Of a stretch of 64,000 nt of DNA, positions 1-11,605 are shown one piece after another. The position numbers and the translations under genes are program-made. Location of the stretch: assembly GCF_000003195.3 (NCBI RefSeq), contig NC_012873.2, positions 25,889,317 to 25,953,316 on the forward strand, read 5' to 3'. Numbering within the stretch: position 1 is the first letter of the stretch; each line of letters starts with the position of its first letter. The DNA comes from Sorghum bicolor (Eukaryota > Streptophyta > Magnoliopsida > Poales > Poaceae). The notes beneath the pieces were generated by a model that did no database searches, was not told where the DNA came from, and worked only from the letters and a program-made list of their open reading frames with translations.

Positions 1-909
1 TTTTTCCAGGAAATGATTTAAATGTTCAAAAATCCATATCTTGATGAATATAGCTCCAAAAATTGTGAAATAAATTTTGGTGTATTCCTTATTTCCAGAT
101 CTATAGCCTAGTATGTTTGCATGTCGTGACTAAGTAACTTTTCTGTGTAAGTATATTTAATCCATGTTTTTGTCAAACTTGGAAAATGCATAGTAAGCGA
201 AATAGGGCTCTGAAAAATGTAAAATTTGTTTTGCTGGCTCTGCATGTGTGTTTAATCACTGAGAAAATATTGTTACATATTATTTGGTGTATAAATGAAT
301 TTATGGTAATTTAAATGCTTGCATGGCAGTACTTTATGATTTTTAATAATTAATTAGGTCATGCAATAAATCTGGAAAATTTTGTGGGTGTTTCTTATGA
401 TATTAGACAAATTGTAAAAATATGAAATCTGTTGTTTGACACTTATATCACAGTAGGGTGATTATACTTACTTTATTACTTAATCTTGTGATTTTTGTGG
501 CTCAAAATAAGTAACCAAAAATTATGAAAAATTTTCAGTAAACTTTATGCTTAGCTGGAAGTCTCCTGTAATTTTTGTGGAATTTATTGATGAACAGAAT
601 TGCATGTCATTTTTAATGGGCTTAGAAATGAATAAAGAAAACTATGAATGGTTGTATATATAGGTTGAATGGAATAAGTTGGGTTTGGTGTATCTTTGAA
701 GCATCATGGAGGTTGCTGGTTGCATTTGAAAAATAATTATAGAAGAGAATGTAATAGATTTTTGATTCAATTGTTTATTCTTGGATGATGTTGACTACCT
801 TGTAATAAGCATGACCAAGTGCATTACCTATGCATCATAACATGACTCCTTTGGTACTCTCTCATATAAGCATCCACTCGGGCATCTCGCACTCCACTCA
901 TGAGCATAT

Positions 910-1131
910 ATGCATCATACAGGCTCGCAGGAGAACGAGGTGGGAACCGAGGAACCCGAGGAGCTTCAGGAGCAGGAACCTCCAGAAGCACAGGAACCCG
1001 GAGAGGAACTGAAGGAGTGTCCGGATCACCGACCCAGCACGTTTGAGAAAGGCAAGCCCCGGAGCATTCTAAGTCTCCCTATTCTCGCTAACTTATGTGA
1101 TGCACTATACTTGTTCTACTACTGCATTTAA
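910..1131 (+). other. Short acidic ORF inside LTR A0 (conserved LTR peptide)
   Basis: An ATG-started 73-codon ORF encodes a Glu/Pro-rich peptide leading into EKGKPRSILSLPI. The same ending is found in LTR A1 (27506-27739) and, on the minus strand, in A2 (56859-57122). LTR B keeps only the DNA motif GGCAAGCCCCGGA near 8232. The lengths differ by multiples of three between A1 and A2 near one acidic run. I know of no assigned function, and this may be LTR sequence conserved for another reason. Confidence 0.35.
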
Positions 1132-2070
1132 GTGGCAGGAGTTGCCTGATACCGTTGCTGCATATGTACTCCTTGTTATCCCTACTCGTTTATCTACCTT
1201 GTCCTATGTAGATAGGCGCGGAGTCTATGCTTAGCTTGCTTAGTCCGGTAGAAGTCGGGTGATGTCCTGTCACCTGCGAGATATAGGTGGATACCTGCTT
1301 GATTAAGCAGTGGTTGCTTGGGGAAAGAAATAACCAAGTGTGGAATGTAATTGGAGACCGGGCAGGGTCTTATGGTGGGTTGCCCATAGTGCCCCTGCCT
1401 GTGTCGATTAAGGACCGATCGTTGACGGCCCTCTTGTCATGTTGAACGCATGCCCCACACTTAGCTGAAAGGATAAGTCGTTCCGACCGCGAAGCCTGAA
1501 CACTATCTGGGCCGGGAATCGAGCCGCCATGCGCTGTATTGGTGGTGGTTGAGGAGAACGACGAGGGCGCGGCGCGCAACCTTGGTATACCTTGGATACC
1601 TCGGTCGCCGGAACGGTCCTCGGGTACTGGCGGTGCCTGCCGAACCCGCGAATTGGTCCTGGATAGTGTAATACGGTGATCTGTAGCTCACTTGATCAGT
1701 GAGTGTGGTTTGTGTGGGGAATACCACGCCAGCTGGTTAGAAATCGATTCGAATCGCCATCGCTCCTGGATAGTGAGCACTTGACATGAGCCCTGTCCTC
1801 GTAGTAAGGACTATGGAACACTTGGGTTATAATGAAACGGGTTTATGACTGCTATGATGAGGTACTATCATAGTCTCATACTTGCTTGTAATAGCACAGG
1901 AGCAAACCTAGATAATAGATAATGATACTTTCAACTTGAGCAGATTAAAAGAAGAAAAGATTTATGTAGGTTAGGGTAATAAAACCTTGCGGTCTTTGCA
2001 AAATGGTTGTCAGCTACCCCACTAAATAGCCTTCATGATCCTTGATGAGTCTTTATTTTAAGTTTATGAC

Positions 2071-2130
2071 GGGTAAGTCTAGCTGAGTACCTTCTCGTAC
2101 TCAGGGTTCTACTCCCATGTTGTTTTGCAG
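2071..2130 (+). other. Splice-like hairpin module in LTR A0
   Basis: GTAAGT (2073-2078) is followed by a 7-bp inverted repeat, TGAGTAC (2084-2090) and GTACTCA (2097-2103) with a 6-nt loop, then a pyrimidine-rich run ending TTTTGCAG (to 2130). The same arrangement occurs in LTRs B, A1 and A2. It looks like a very short intron or a structured RNA element. Its function is not established. Confidence 0.6.
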
Positions 2131-2552
2131 ATGGTCAAATGTACTATGGTTATTGCATCCTCTGTCTGTACCCAGCTATGGGTGATGACTAGACCAAGGG
2201 CGATGGTCACTTCGTCTCTTCTTTTGCTTTTGTGGGAATGACCGAACTATGGCACTGTATCAGACTTATCGTGTGTGTTGTAATTTCAAACTATGAAGCT
2301 TCCGCTACTTGAAGAACTTGGTTTGTAATAACTTAAGTACTCCGATGTGTTTCATGAATGTTGTAATCTGGATGTACTTGTGGATGGCGGCCGCTAAACT
2401 TATTACGATCTTGGCTGTTATGCGATGTGTGGTTTGAAATCCTTCGAGATTTCACGGACTACCGGGATTATATGGGCTTAAGCGTGATGGTTCGACTATG
2501 CAAATGGTCACTATTAGGCTTAATCTCTTATAATTTGGTCGGTTCTGTTACA

Positions 2553-3468
2553 AGGTCGACCAAGCTTAAGTAGAACAGCAAGGAAGCTTCCAAGCAGCTG
2601 CGTGGCAGCCGCGAGCAGTGGCCAAGCCGGCCACGGCAGCTTGCCGGAGGCAAGCAGGAGCTGCCGAGACACCATTGGCCCGAGCCACTGTAGCTCCTTC
2701 TTATCCCCTCCCTACTGATTTCAAAATTAAACCAAAATTTTGAATAAAACATAAAATTTAGCCAAAATAGAGTTTGTTCAAAATTTAGTTATCTACAAAA
2801 CATCTTTAAGGACCCAAAGCTAGTTTTGAGTGGAAGAGTGTGATTTTGAGCAAATCAGTTTGAAATTCAAATTCCAATTTGGGGGCAAAACTGATTTGAA
2901 TTGGGGCATAATAGAAATTCCAAAATTACTTTTTATTTTTCTCAACAACATGAAAAATTCCCAAAATAAAAGTTGTTCCTTTTGATAAGCTCTACAACTT
3001 TCATTTTGATCACTTTTCAAGATTCCAAATAGATTTTGAATCAGGGATTCAAATTGGAAAGGGGGACTCTTTATAGAAATCTGTATTTTCAAAATTACTT
3101 TGAATTTTGTATTGAAACTTCAAAAACTCAAAACACCAAAGTTGTACATCTTGACAAGATCTACAACTTTGCTTTTGAGCTCATCCCCAAATTTGGCTTA
3201 GTTTTTAAGTTACACAAAAGGGGGTAAAAACTGGGGTTGAAATTAGGGGTTTTTCTTAGCTGCCTCCCTACAACCCTCCTTAACTAGGGATTAAACAACC
3301 ATCACAAGCATCACTTCACAAGATAAACACACTTTAATTCCCTAAGCATAATCAACCAAAATAAACTTATTTTAAGTTGATGCATAATAATGTGCTTAAC
3401 AAATATGCTTTGCAATGCTTATGATGACATGATCCAGTTTTAGTGTTCATAACATCAGGGATGTTACA
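2553..3468 (-). repeat. 3' LTR of R, truncated by A0
   Basis: This matches 4833-5748 over 916 bp with no net length change. It begins on the minus strand with TGTAACATCCCTGATG at 3468. The last roughly 95 bp of this LTR are displaced to the left of A0 and out of view. Confidence 0.85.
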
Positions 3469-3482
3469 ACCCTTCCCCCTTA
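3469..3482 (-). promoter_or_regulatory. Polypurine tract of R
   Basis: On the minus strand, AAGGGGGAAGGGT directly precedes the 3' LTR. Just upstream (3483-3510) is GAAATCTCGGGGACGAGAT, which resembles the sequence at the end of pol in Tekay/Del-type elements. R therefore looks like an internally deleted derivative of such an element. Confidence 0.7.
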
Positions 3483-4720
3483 AAGAAATCTCGTCCCCGA
3501 GATTTCTAGGGTACTAAAACCTGTGGGGTAAAGTAATGGAAAAGGAAATGTGTCAAGCACATTAACTTCTGAGAAGTTCATAAAACAGTTACAATTCGTC
3601 CGAGAATTACAACTAAGATCAACAGGAAGTTGTAATCAATCAGGAATTTTATAGAATTCATAAGAAGATATGAATCTCCAAATGAGCTTCCAAGGAGAAT
3701 GAAAGCACAATAACTGTAGACTATAGTGGAGCATGACCAGAGATCCCGATGTTTAACGAGCACCCTGTAGTATTTCCTTATGGTTGCAGTCCACAGGAGA
3801 CTACAAGGTTCGACGTTATAGCGTGATCACGAATCATGACACATACTATAGAGTACAGTTACAATAGCTTTCAACCAATCTATGTTGGTTATCCAAGTCA
3901 GGGGCTTTAAGTAATTCCAAAGAGATATGGGCATGGATTCCCATAATATGGTTCAAAGAGTGAGGTCACCTAAGTTTTGGGTCTATAAGGGATCATGATC
4001 ATAGACTTTGATAACAGCGAGAGCCCAGCAGTATTTCCTTATGGTCGCGAGCCATAGGAGACCCCGAGTTTCGGCGCTGTTACCTAAGTCATGGGTCATG
4101 GTACCTTAAGAGGACACAATCACAATGACATTCAATCAGCACATATGTCTTCAAATGACAGCAAGGACGTAGCATGTGTCAAGTTAGATGAAATCAAGGA
4201 AGGTCACATGCATAATAAGAGAATCAAGGATTAGGATCTTATGGAGTAAAAGATTATCAATCGGTTAACGAAACCTGGTACATGATGAGATTCATCAATA
4301 AAATAGCTATAATGAATAATAACTGATTTTGAAGCATAAGGAGGGGCTTTTAAGTATCATTATATTGTCATGTTATGCATGATATGCAATATGCTCGTCC
4401 TATACGTCTTTACAACGTTAGCTAGGAGGTAATTGCTTATATAGGGCTTACTTTATACAATATCTTTATTGCTTGAGATGGAAGGCTGCAAGACTATTGA
4501 CAAAGCATTGCTGGACTAGTTTGATCCTTCAATTAGCTTGCCGAAGACTTGAAGCTTCTTTCAATGCCTTCTATTTCAGTTAGCAGAAAATCTTCGTAGA
4601 ACTTGGACAGCAAGCATAAGAAAAGTTAAGGAACATTTATAAGTTATTATCCTCAAAAACTTTTAATTTGTAAATTTCTTTTGAACTTTTCACAAGTAAT
4701 GTTGCAGAAGATCCATGTAT
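3483..4720 (-). repeat. Non-coding interior of R with an internal duplication
   Basis: There is no open frame of note. A segment of about 70 bp containing AGTATTTCCTTATGGT is present twice, near 3767 and near 4030. Both copies continue with a similar CCA.AGGAGAC stretch and then TTCG.CG. The spacing is about 260 bp, which looks like an old degenerate tandem duplication. Confidence 0.5.
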
Positions 4721-4734
4721 GAGCTCCGATACCA
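4721..4734 (-). promoter_or_regulatory. Primer-binding site of R (initiator Met tRNA type)
   Basis: The minus-strand sequence TGGTATCGGAGCTC differs by one base from TGGTATCAGAGC, the site used by copia and chromovirus elements primed by initiator tRNA-Met. It lies 3 bp inside the 5' LTR end. Confidence 0.75.
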
Positions 4735-4737
4735 CTC

Positions 4738-5748
4738 TAGGGCAGAACCACCCAAATTATATGGCCCACATGCACTTGGCATTGAGCAGAGAGTGAAAGG
4801 CAAAACGGCCGGTGACGCTGCGCTTGTAGATAAGGTCGACCAAGCTTAAGTAGAACGGCAAGGAAGCTTCCAAGCAGCTGCGTGGCAGCCGCGAGCAGTG
4901 GCCGAGCCGGCCACGGTAGGTTGCCGGAGGCAAGCAGGAGCTGCCGAGCCACCATTGGCACGAGCCACTGTAGCTCCTTCTTATCCCCTCCCTACTGATT
5001 TCAAAATTAAACCAAAATTTTGAATAAAACATAAAATTTAGCCAAAATAGAGTTTGTTCAAAATTTAATTATCTACAAAACATATTTAAGGACCCAAAGC
5101 TAGTTTTGAGTGGAAGAATGTGATTTTGAGCAAATCAGTTTGAAATTCAAATTCCAATTTGGGGGCAAAACTGATTTGAATTGGGGCAGAATAGAAATTC
5201 CAAAATTACTTTTTATTTTTCTCGACAACATGAAAAATTCCCAAAATAAAAGTTGTTCCTTTTGATAAGCTCTACAAATTTGATTTTGATCACTTTTCAA
5301 GATTCCAAATAGATTTTGAATCAGGGATTCAAATTGGAAAGGGGGACACTTTCTGGAAATCTGTATTTTCAAAATTACTTTGAATTTTGTATTGAAACTT
5401 CAAAAACTCAAAACACCAAAGTTGTACATCTTGACAAGATCTACAACTTTGCTTTTGAACTCATCCCAAAATTTTGCTTAGTTTTTAAGTTACACAAAAG
5501 GGGGTAAAAACTGGGGTTGAAATTAGGGGTTTTTCTTAGCTGCCTCCCTACAACCCTCCTTAACTAGGGATTAAACAACCATCACAAGCATCACTTCACC
5601 AGATAAACACACTTTAATTCCATAAGCACAATCAACCAAAATAAACTTATTTTAAGTTGATGCATAATGATGTGCTTAACAAATATGCTTTGCAATGCTT
5701 ATGATGACATGATCCAGTTTTAGTGTTCGTAACATCAGGAATGTTACA
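4738..5748 (-). repeat. 5' LTR of R
   Basis: A complete LTR of about 1.01 kb on the minus strand, from TGTAACATTCCTGATG (5748 leftward) to GGTTCTGCCCTA (4738). The canonical final CA is degraded to TA. The terminal segment 4741-4788 is near-identical to the end of LTR B on the opposite strand. Confidence 0.8.
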
Positions 5749-8700
5749 ACAACGCCGAGCTTCTCAGCCGCCAATGAAATTCACCGTAATCGCTCCACCC
5801 CTAGCCCAGCAGCTCTTTCCTACAGCTTTGCCTCGCTCTTGCATCCCTCTCCGAGCCGCTCGCGTTGCTTATTGCCGCTTCGATCGTTCCCAGTGCCGGT
5901 TCCCGTGGCAACTGCCCACCATGGCTGTCGAGCACCACCTCACCGTAGCCAACTATCTCCAGTGGCTCTCTTGATCTCTCGTTTGTCCCTTTTAGCGTCC
6001 TTGCCATTCCGTGATGCTCAAAGACCTCCTTGTTGCATCACAGGACTCCCTAGAACGATGGCTCATGGCCATGTTCTGTGCTGCCGTTCCGCTGCCCGCA
6101 CGACCACGCCTCCTCGGATCATCACGGGGCAAGCCATGGCCACCAATGGAAGCGCATGAGCCTACCGATGCTCTCAGCCTCTTCCCCAACGCCAACATAC
6201 TTTGTTGCGCTGAAACCTCCGTCGACGAGGATTTCCTCTGTTTTCAGTTCGCGACCAGGGACCCCGTACGACAATTTGAAGTTCTTCAGGGGTCTAATTG
6301 CACAGACTGTGACTCAGGTGAATAGTGCTATAAGGACTTGTTTGTAGATGTTTTGTTGAATATTTGAAAATTCATATCTGGAGTTTGGTAACTCCAATTT
6401 TGGTGAACCAAATTTTCTTGTGCTCCTTGAAATGTCTAGTTTTTATTAAAAATATGGAACTGACCATGTTTTATAGTAAAATAATTAGTTATGAATTATG
6501 TCTTTTTAATTATGCTTAAAAGGAAGAAATTCATATCTATTGCTGTATAGCTTCTTTTAAGATGAAACTTTTATGGTAGACTAATGATTATGTGTGTATG
6601 ATGTGGTTAAGTTTTTAGATTCCTTGGATGACATATGATTAAGTTATTGATTTATCTTGTGTAGTGCTTATTAAATAGTTTACAATTAAACTAAAAATGA
6701 ATAAATGTAAAATATGGTTCCTCTACCTTTATATGAGATTGGTATATCATATAAATACATAATTTAGCCATGTGTTTGTAGAAAATGTCGAGTTTCTTAT
6801 TTATCTTGCTGTTACATGCTTCCTTGCGATGGAAATTTATCTTTTTCATGGAAATTGCTATACTTATCCAAATGGCATGAAATTTATACAGTAGACTTTG
6901 GAGAACATATATGAGCTGCTGTAGTTTTCTCAGAATTTACTGTGTACTTTTGATATATGGTTATTACTTTGTCAATTTACCTAAATAAATTAATAAAGAC
7001 ATGAAAGGTATTTATTTAGGGATGGCCATGATGTTTTCTAGTATCTCTTTGATGTATTTCAACTATTGGTGAGCTGGGTTTTGCCCTGGTTCAGGTTTGG
7101 AACATAAATGAAATGTTATTTCTCTGTAATTCAATTGTTAGTGGTTTCTCGATAGTTTTTGGAACATTATGAATTGCTCTAGGTAGATAATGTTGGATGT
7201 GAAACTTGTCTATAACAAAGTTGTATATACTTCATGTATCTAGCTGGTGTTAAAGTTTGGTTGCATTTGCCCCTGTAGTTTCTGAATTATGCCTGTTTAA
7301 ATTTAAGTTTCAGAAATGGTTCCTCTCTCTCAAATCCTGGATCAGTTTCTGTAGTTGTGCAATTTCGACCTACTAAACTTGTGAATCATGCTTTGATGAT
7401 GAAAGATAAATTGTAGCAATTTTAATATGCTTTCCAAAATGTTATGGATCATGACTTTTGGTGATCTAGAACTCTGGTTATAGATGTTTAAAGCTTAATG
7501 TCTGATTCTGTCCAATATCTGGACAGGATTGTTTCTTCATGCTATTTGGCCATCTTATCTATTAAATCAGCTCTCGAAGATAATTACAAGGTTGTAGAAA
7601 ATTATCTAAGCTTTCCAGAAAGTCTAATATCACCTTTATTGGATGCTTGGATCTCTAATTATGGTTGAATGAAGTTGTGTATATGCTGCTGTCCTGGTTA
7701 TGTGTGCAAATAGAGTTGTTTGTTTTTAACTAGCCTTTACTTAAATAATAATTAGCTTAATCTCTCAAATAGAAGTTGAGTGATTTGGGGATTGTATGAT
7801 GACCTAAGGTCATTAACCTTAATGACCTTTGGTACTTAATTATTGTTTGATGTTAGTACCTAATTACTACCATTAATACTTAATTAAGAATTAATTAAGA
7901 TAAAAAGGATTAATAATTAGTTAATTAAGGATAATTATGAATTGAGAAAAGTCTTAATTTACTAATGCAACCTCTTGGGTAAAAACCCTAAAACAATAAA
8001 CAACTTTAATTACTGTTTAACCTGTCCTTGCACCGAGAAGGAGAGTTGTACTCAACTCGGTCCTTCGCAAATAATTGTCATACGCATATCATGAGCATCC
8101 ATCATTTTGCGTATAGTGCACGTGACCGAAGGAGCGACCGTTGAACCGAACCCCGAGGTCGGTGCTCCGTTCGAGGAAGTAGAATCCGAGACTTGGGAAG
8201 TCTCCGAGGGTCCCTCTCAGCTCTGCAACCAAGGCAAGCCCCGGATGCATTAACCCCTCCTTGAATGTTTTAAATCTTTTATCACTTATGAATTGAAAAT
8301 GCTGCATTAGGTAGTTGAGAATTGGGTTAACCTACTTGCTGCATTTACTACCTTGATATTTGTTATCCTGTCCTTGACACCTATTTTTATTTTAAAACTG
8401 CGTAGTGATGCTTAGCCCTGCTACTAGATAGGTTTTCCAACAAGAAAGTTTGAAGGGTTGTTGTGGAATACACTTATGTTCAATGATGTTTCAACTTGAG
8501 ACCGGTCGGTGGACTTGCTATAAGAATGGAGTCTTAAAGTAGTGTCTCCAACTGTGTCGATTAAGGACCGGTCCGTTGATGGCCTGCTGGGTTGAGAATT
8601 TATAGTACTAGCCACTTGCCCTCGGTAAGCCCGGTCTTGTGATCCCTCGACGCGAACAGCTACTCGCACACTGGGCGTGGAGCAATGGCGAGAGTAGCGT

Positions 8701-9712
8701 GTACCCACCTTACGGATCTGAGATGATTGGGAAACATCTAGATCGGCTGTAGGATGGTGGAGTACTGTGCTCTCGGGTGCCGCGAACCTAGTCAAATCTG
8801 GGGAGAGCTCGATTTGTGTTGACACATGCAAGATTTAGTTCTACATATGTCGGGTGGTTAGGAACTCTAGCTGGATTGCTAAGCGATTCGAATCGTCGTT
8901 GCTCCCCGATTGGGAGACTCAATTCCTTCGACCCTCATTGTAGTTAAATATGCAACTAAGTGGTAAAATGAGAAAGGGGGAAATGTCCCATGAGGTTCGG
9001 ATCCCAATTCCCGGACTCAGAGTGACATGAAGCTATGGCCGTTGGATCGATAATACTTCGATTAAGGACTATGAACTTACAGACTTGTCTGTGAGAAGCA
9101 ACTAGATAGACTGTCCTCGAACTCCTCGGCCTCTTGAGGAGAGGAATTTGTGGCTAAAACTTGAAAGTAAGGATGCACTAATAGTAAGCTTTTATGCAAA
9201 ACAACTTGGCTCCTTGCTCAGCCACTCCTTGTCTACCCTAAGCCTGCATTCCTAATTTCTCCTCTTTTTCCTACCGGGTAAGTCTTGTTGAGTACTCCCG
9301 TACTCAGGGTTCTATAACCCCTATTGCAGGTGCTGACTTATGCTGCTAATGGAGGTCATGTCGGTGGGCGCGACATGATTTATCCACCTCTTCTACTTTA
9401 GAAGCTTCACCTAGGATGCTTCCGCTACTCTACACACCTTTTGAAAATTTAGTTAAGTTTGTACTTCATCATATGTTGTAAATTAAGTTATAAATCTTCC
9501 GCACTCCGATGTAAGTTATTTTTGTAACAAATGTTGTAATATTGTGGTAACTCCATGTTGATCCTGTATGAGTTAAAATGTGGATGATTCGGGGTCCTCT
9601 GAGGGCACCCGACAGACTATCCAAGTTATATGACTCTCATGTACAGTAGTCAGAGGTCTTTAGGACAATGCCAAGTGCATGTGGGCCATATAATTTGGGT
9701 GGTTCTGCCACA
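5749..9712 (+). mobile_element. Large Tekay/Del-like gypsy LTR B inserted in copia gag
   Basis: This roughly 4-kb LTR segment has a GC-rich first part (5750-6330), a long AT-rich middle, the hairpin module (9276-9329) and the terminus GGGTGGTTCTGCCACA. It ends exactly where copia gag coding sequence resumes. Its left part was separated by the insertion of R and lies off-window. TACAC (9713-9717) would be the right target duplication. No internal gypsy coding sequence is seen, so this is a solo LTR or a 3' LTR. Confidence 0.7.
9276..9329 (+). other. Splice-like hairpin module in LTR B
   Basis: GTAAGT (9278-9283), stem TGAGTAC (9289-9295) and GTACTCA (9300-9306) with a 4-nt loop, then CTATTGCAG ending at 9329. 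It has the same layout as the modules in A0, A1 and A2, although B is clearly a different family. Confidence 0.6.
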
Positions 9713-11591
9713 TACACCAACCGCCATATTGGGGAAGATCAATGCTCATGAGATGTACATGCACATGAACCCCCAAGATGGCTCCTCATCGCCCAAGAAG
9801 GAGAAGAAGGACTTGGCCTTGAAAGCTTCTCACAAGGGCAAGGCCAAGAAGATTGAAGTTGAGTCATCAACTTCAAGTGATGATGATGCATCTATTGCCC
9901 TCTTGGTGAGAAGAACCACAAAAATGTTGAAGAAGCTCAACAAGAATGGAGTCAACTTTGACTCCAAAAAGAAGAAGTTCTTCACAAGTAGCAAGAGAAA
10001 GCCAATCTCCAAGATGGATTGCTACAATTGTGGTGAGCTTGGCCATCTTGCTCACCAATGTCCAGAACCCAAGAAGGACAAATACAAGAAGAAGAACAAA
10101 GAGCAAGATGACTCAAGTGATGATGACAGGAATGACAAGAAGCAATACAAGAAGAAAGGTGGCAAGAAGAAGGAGCACTACAAGAAGAAGAATGGCAAGG
10201 CTTACATTGTTGGTGATTGGCTCACCGACATTGAGAGCTCAAGTGGTGACTCCTCTGACAATGAGAGTGATGATGAGAAGGTTGCCGCCATTGCCATCGA
10301 TGCTTCATCACCATCATCTTCACCACCATCTACATCCTCTACACACCTATGCCTCATGGCTAAGGGTCACCGGAAGGTACAATGTGAGGATGAGAGTAGT
10401 GAAAGTGATAGTGAATATGAATCACCTTCTTATGATGAACTTGTAAAATTGCTTAACAAGTACACAAAAGTCATAAGAAAATCTAGAAGTGAAAATGAAA
10501 AGCTTGAACTTGAAAATGAAACACTTCTAGCAAAGCTTAAGTCTAGTGATGAGCTTAGAGACCAAAATGAGATCATGACCACTAAGCTCACGGAGCTCAA
10601 ACTCTCTTTAAATGAGCTCAAAGAAAATTATGACAAACTTGAGAGTGTTCATGATGAGCTCATCACTAGGTATAGAGCAATGAAAGAAGAGCTAACAACT
10701 CTAAAAGCAAACTATGACAACCTTGAGATTGCTTATGAACTTGCAATTGATGAAACACATGTTGCTACTAACAATGTTGCTAAGCTTGATGTAGCCACAT
10801 CTTGTGATGACTTACTTGTGGAGAGCACAAGCAAATGTGTTGATTGCAAGGGCAAGAAAGTGGTAGTGGCCGAGAGCTATGAGGACACTATCAAGCTCAA
10901 GGATGAAATTGTCATGCTCAAGAAAGAGTTGCAAGACCAAGCCAAGCATAAGACCATTGTGATTGAGTCACTTGATCAAGATAAGAAGCTTGCATATGAG
11001 AACAAGTTACTCAAGAAAGAAAATCAATATCTCAAGCTTGGTTTGATGTATGACATGCAAGAAGAAGATGAGACATTCATCTTGGATGAGTTACCTAGCA
11101 ACAATGACCCAATCATCAAGAAGCTAACACAAGAGAATAACAAGCTCAAGAAAGAGAAGGAACATCTAACCATGGGGTTAGCAAAGTTCACAAAAGGAAA
11201 GGACCTTCAAAGTGAGCTTTTCATGAACACCGTCATGAAAATGGACAAGAGTGGGATTGGCTACAAGGCTCATCAAACAAAGCTCATCAAGTCTCTAGCC
11301 ACTCATGATCAACCAAGCAAGCTAAAGCCAAAGAGATGCTTTGAGTGTGGTCAAGAAGGACACTTTGCTCATGAGTGTAAGGCACCACTACCACCACCCT
11401 TGCCCAAGCATGCAAGACCATTTGCCTTCAATGCTCACTACATTATAAGGAAAGATAAGAGTGGCAAGGTCAAGGTTAGCTTCATGGGGCCACCCAACAA
11501 GCAAAGGCCAAAGAAGATTTGGGTGCCAAAGCAACTAGTACAGAAGGTCAAGGGCCCTAAGCAAATGTGGGTCCCTAAATCTCAAGCTTGA
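9713..11591 (+). pseudogene. gag: copia gag, 5'-truncated by LTR B
   Basis: This encodes the distal part of a SIRE-type Gag, the protein that forms the cytoplasmic virus-like particle and binds element RNA. A Lys/Asp/Ser-rich basic segment precedes the first CCHC knuckle, CYNCGELGHLAHQC (10020-10061). A long Glu/Lys/Leu-rich coiled-coil region follows (about 10430-11240), then a second knuckle, CFECGQEGHFAHEC (11337-11378). The frame is open from an ATG at 9630 inside LTR B, so the LTR supplies 28 unrelated in-frame codons ahead of gag. That junction reflects insertion and is not a natural start. The frame ends at TGA (11589-11591), and pol resumes 15 bp later in the -1 frame. Confidence 0.85.
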
Positions 11592-11605
11592 TCTCTTGTG
11601 TGTAG

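Larger units (their letters stand above)
1..2552 (+). mobile_element. 3' part of a large Tekay/Del-like gypsy LTR (A0)
   Basis: This is the last 2.55 kb of a large LTR whose start lies left of the window. It ends in GGTCGGTTCTGTTACA, the terminus seen in solo LTRs A1 and A2, and it follows the same order of landmarks: AT-rich tract, short acidic ORF, splice-like hairpin module, then a 'TTCCGCTACTTGAAGAA' stretch. The next bases (2553 on) fall inside an LTR of element R at the point matching 4833 in R's other LTR, so A0 inserted into R. AGGTC (2553-2557) would be its right target duplication. Only one end is visible, so it could be a solo LTR or the 3' LTR of a longer element. Confidence 0.75.
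2553..5748 (-). mobile_element. Short non-autonomous gypsy-like element R (reverse)
   Basis: Read on the minus strand, R has a 5' LTR (5748-4738), a primer-binding site (4734-4721), about 1.27 kb of non-coding interior, a polypurine tract, and a 3' LTR (3468-2553) cut by LTR A0. The LTRs begin TGTAACAT. The aligned 916 bp differ at about 25 places, roughly 2.7 percent. No gag or pol is present, so movement would need enzymes supplied in trans. Its LTR ends with about 45 bp shared with the end of LTR B (9668-9710), which suggests a related family provided the machinery. R sits inside B. ACAAC (5749-5753) would be one target duplication, and the other is outside the window. Confidence 0.75.

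Noticed and set aside
9946..10446. 166-codon plus-strand ORF within copia gag in another frame
   Set aside because: It is an Arg/Met/His-rich artefact of the Lys/Asp-rich gag codons, with no conserved features.
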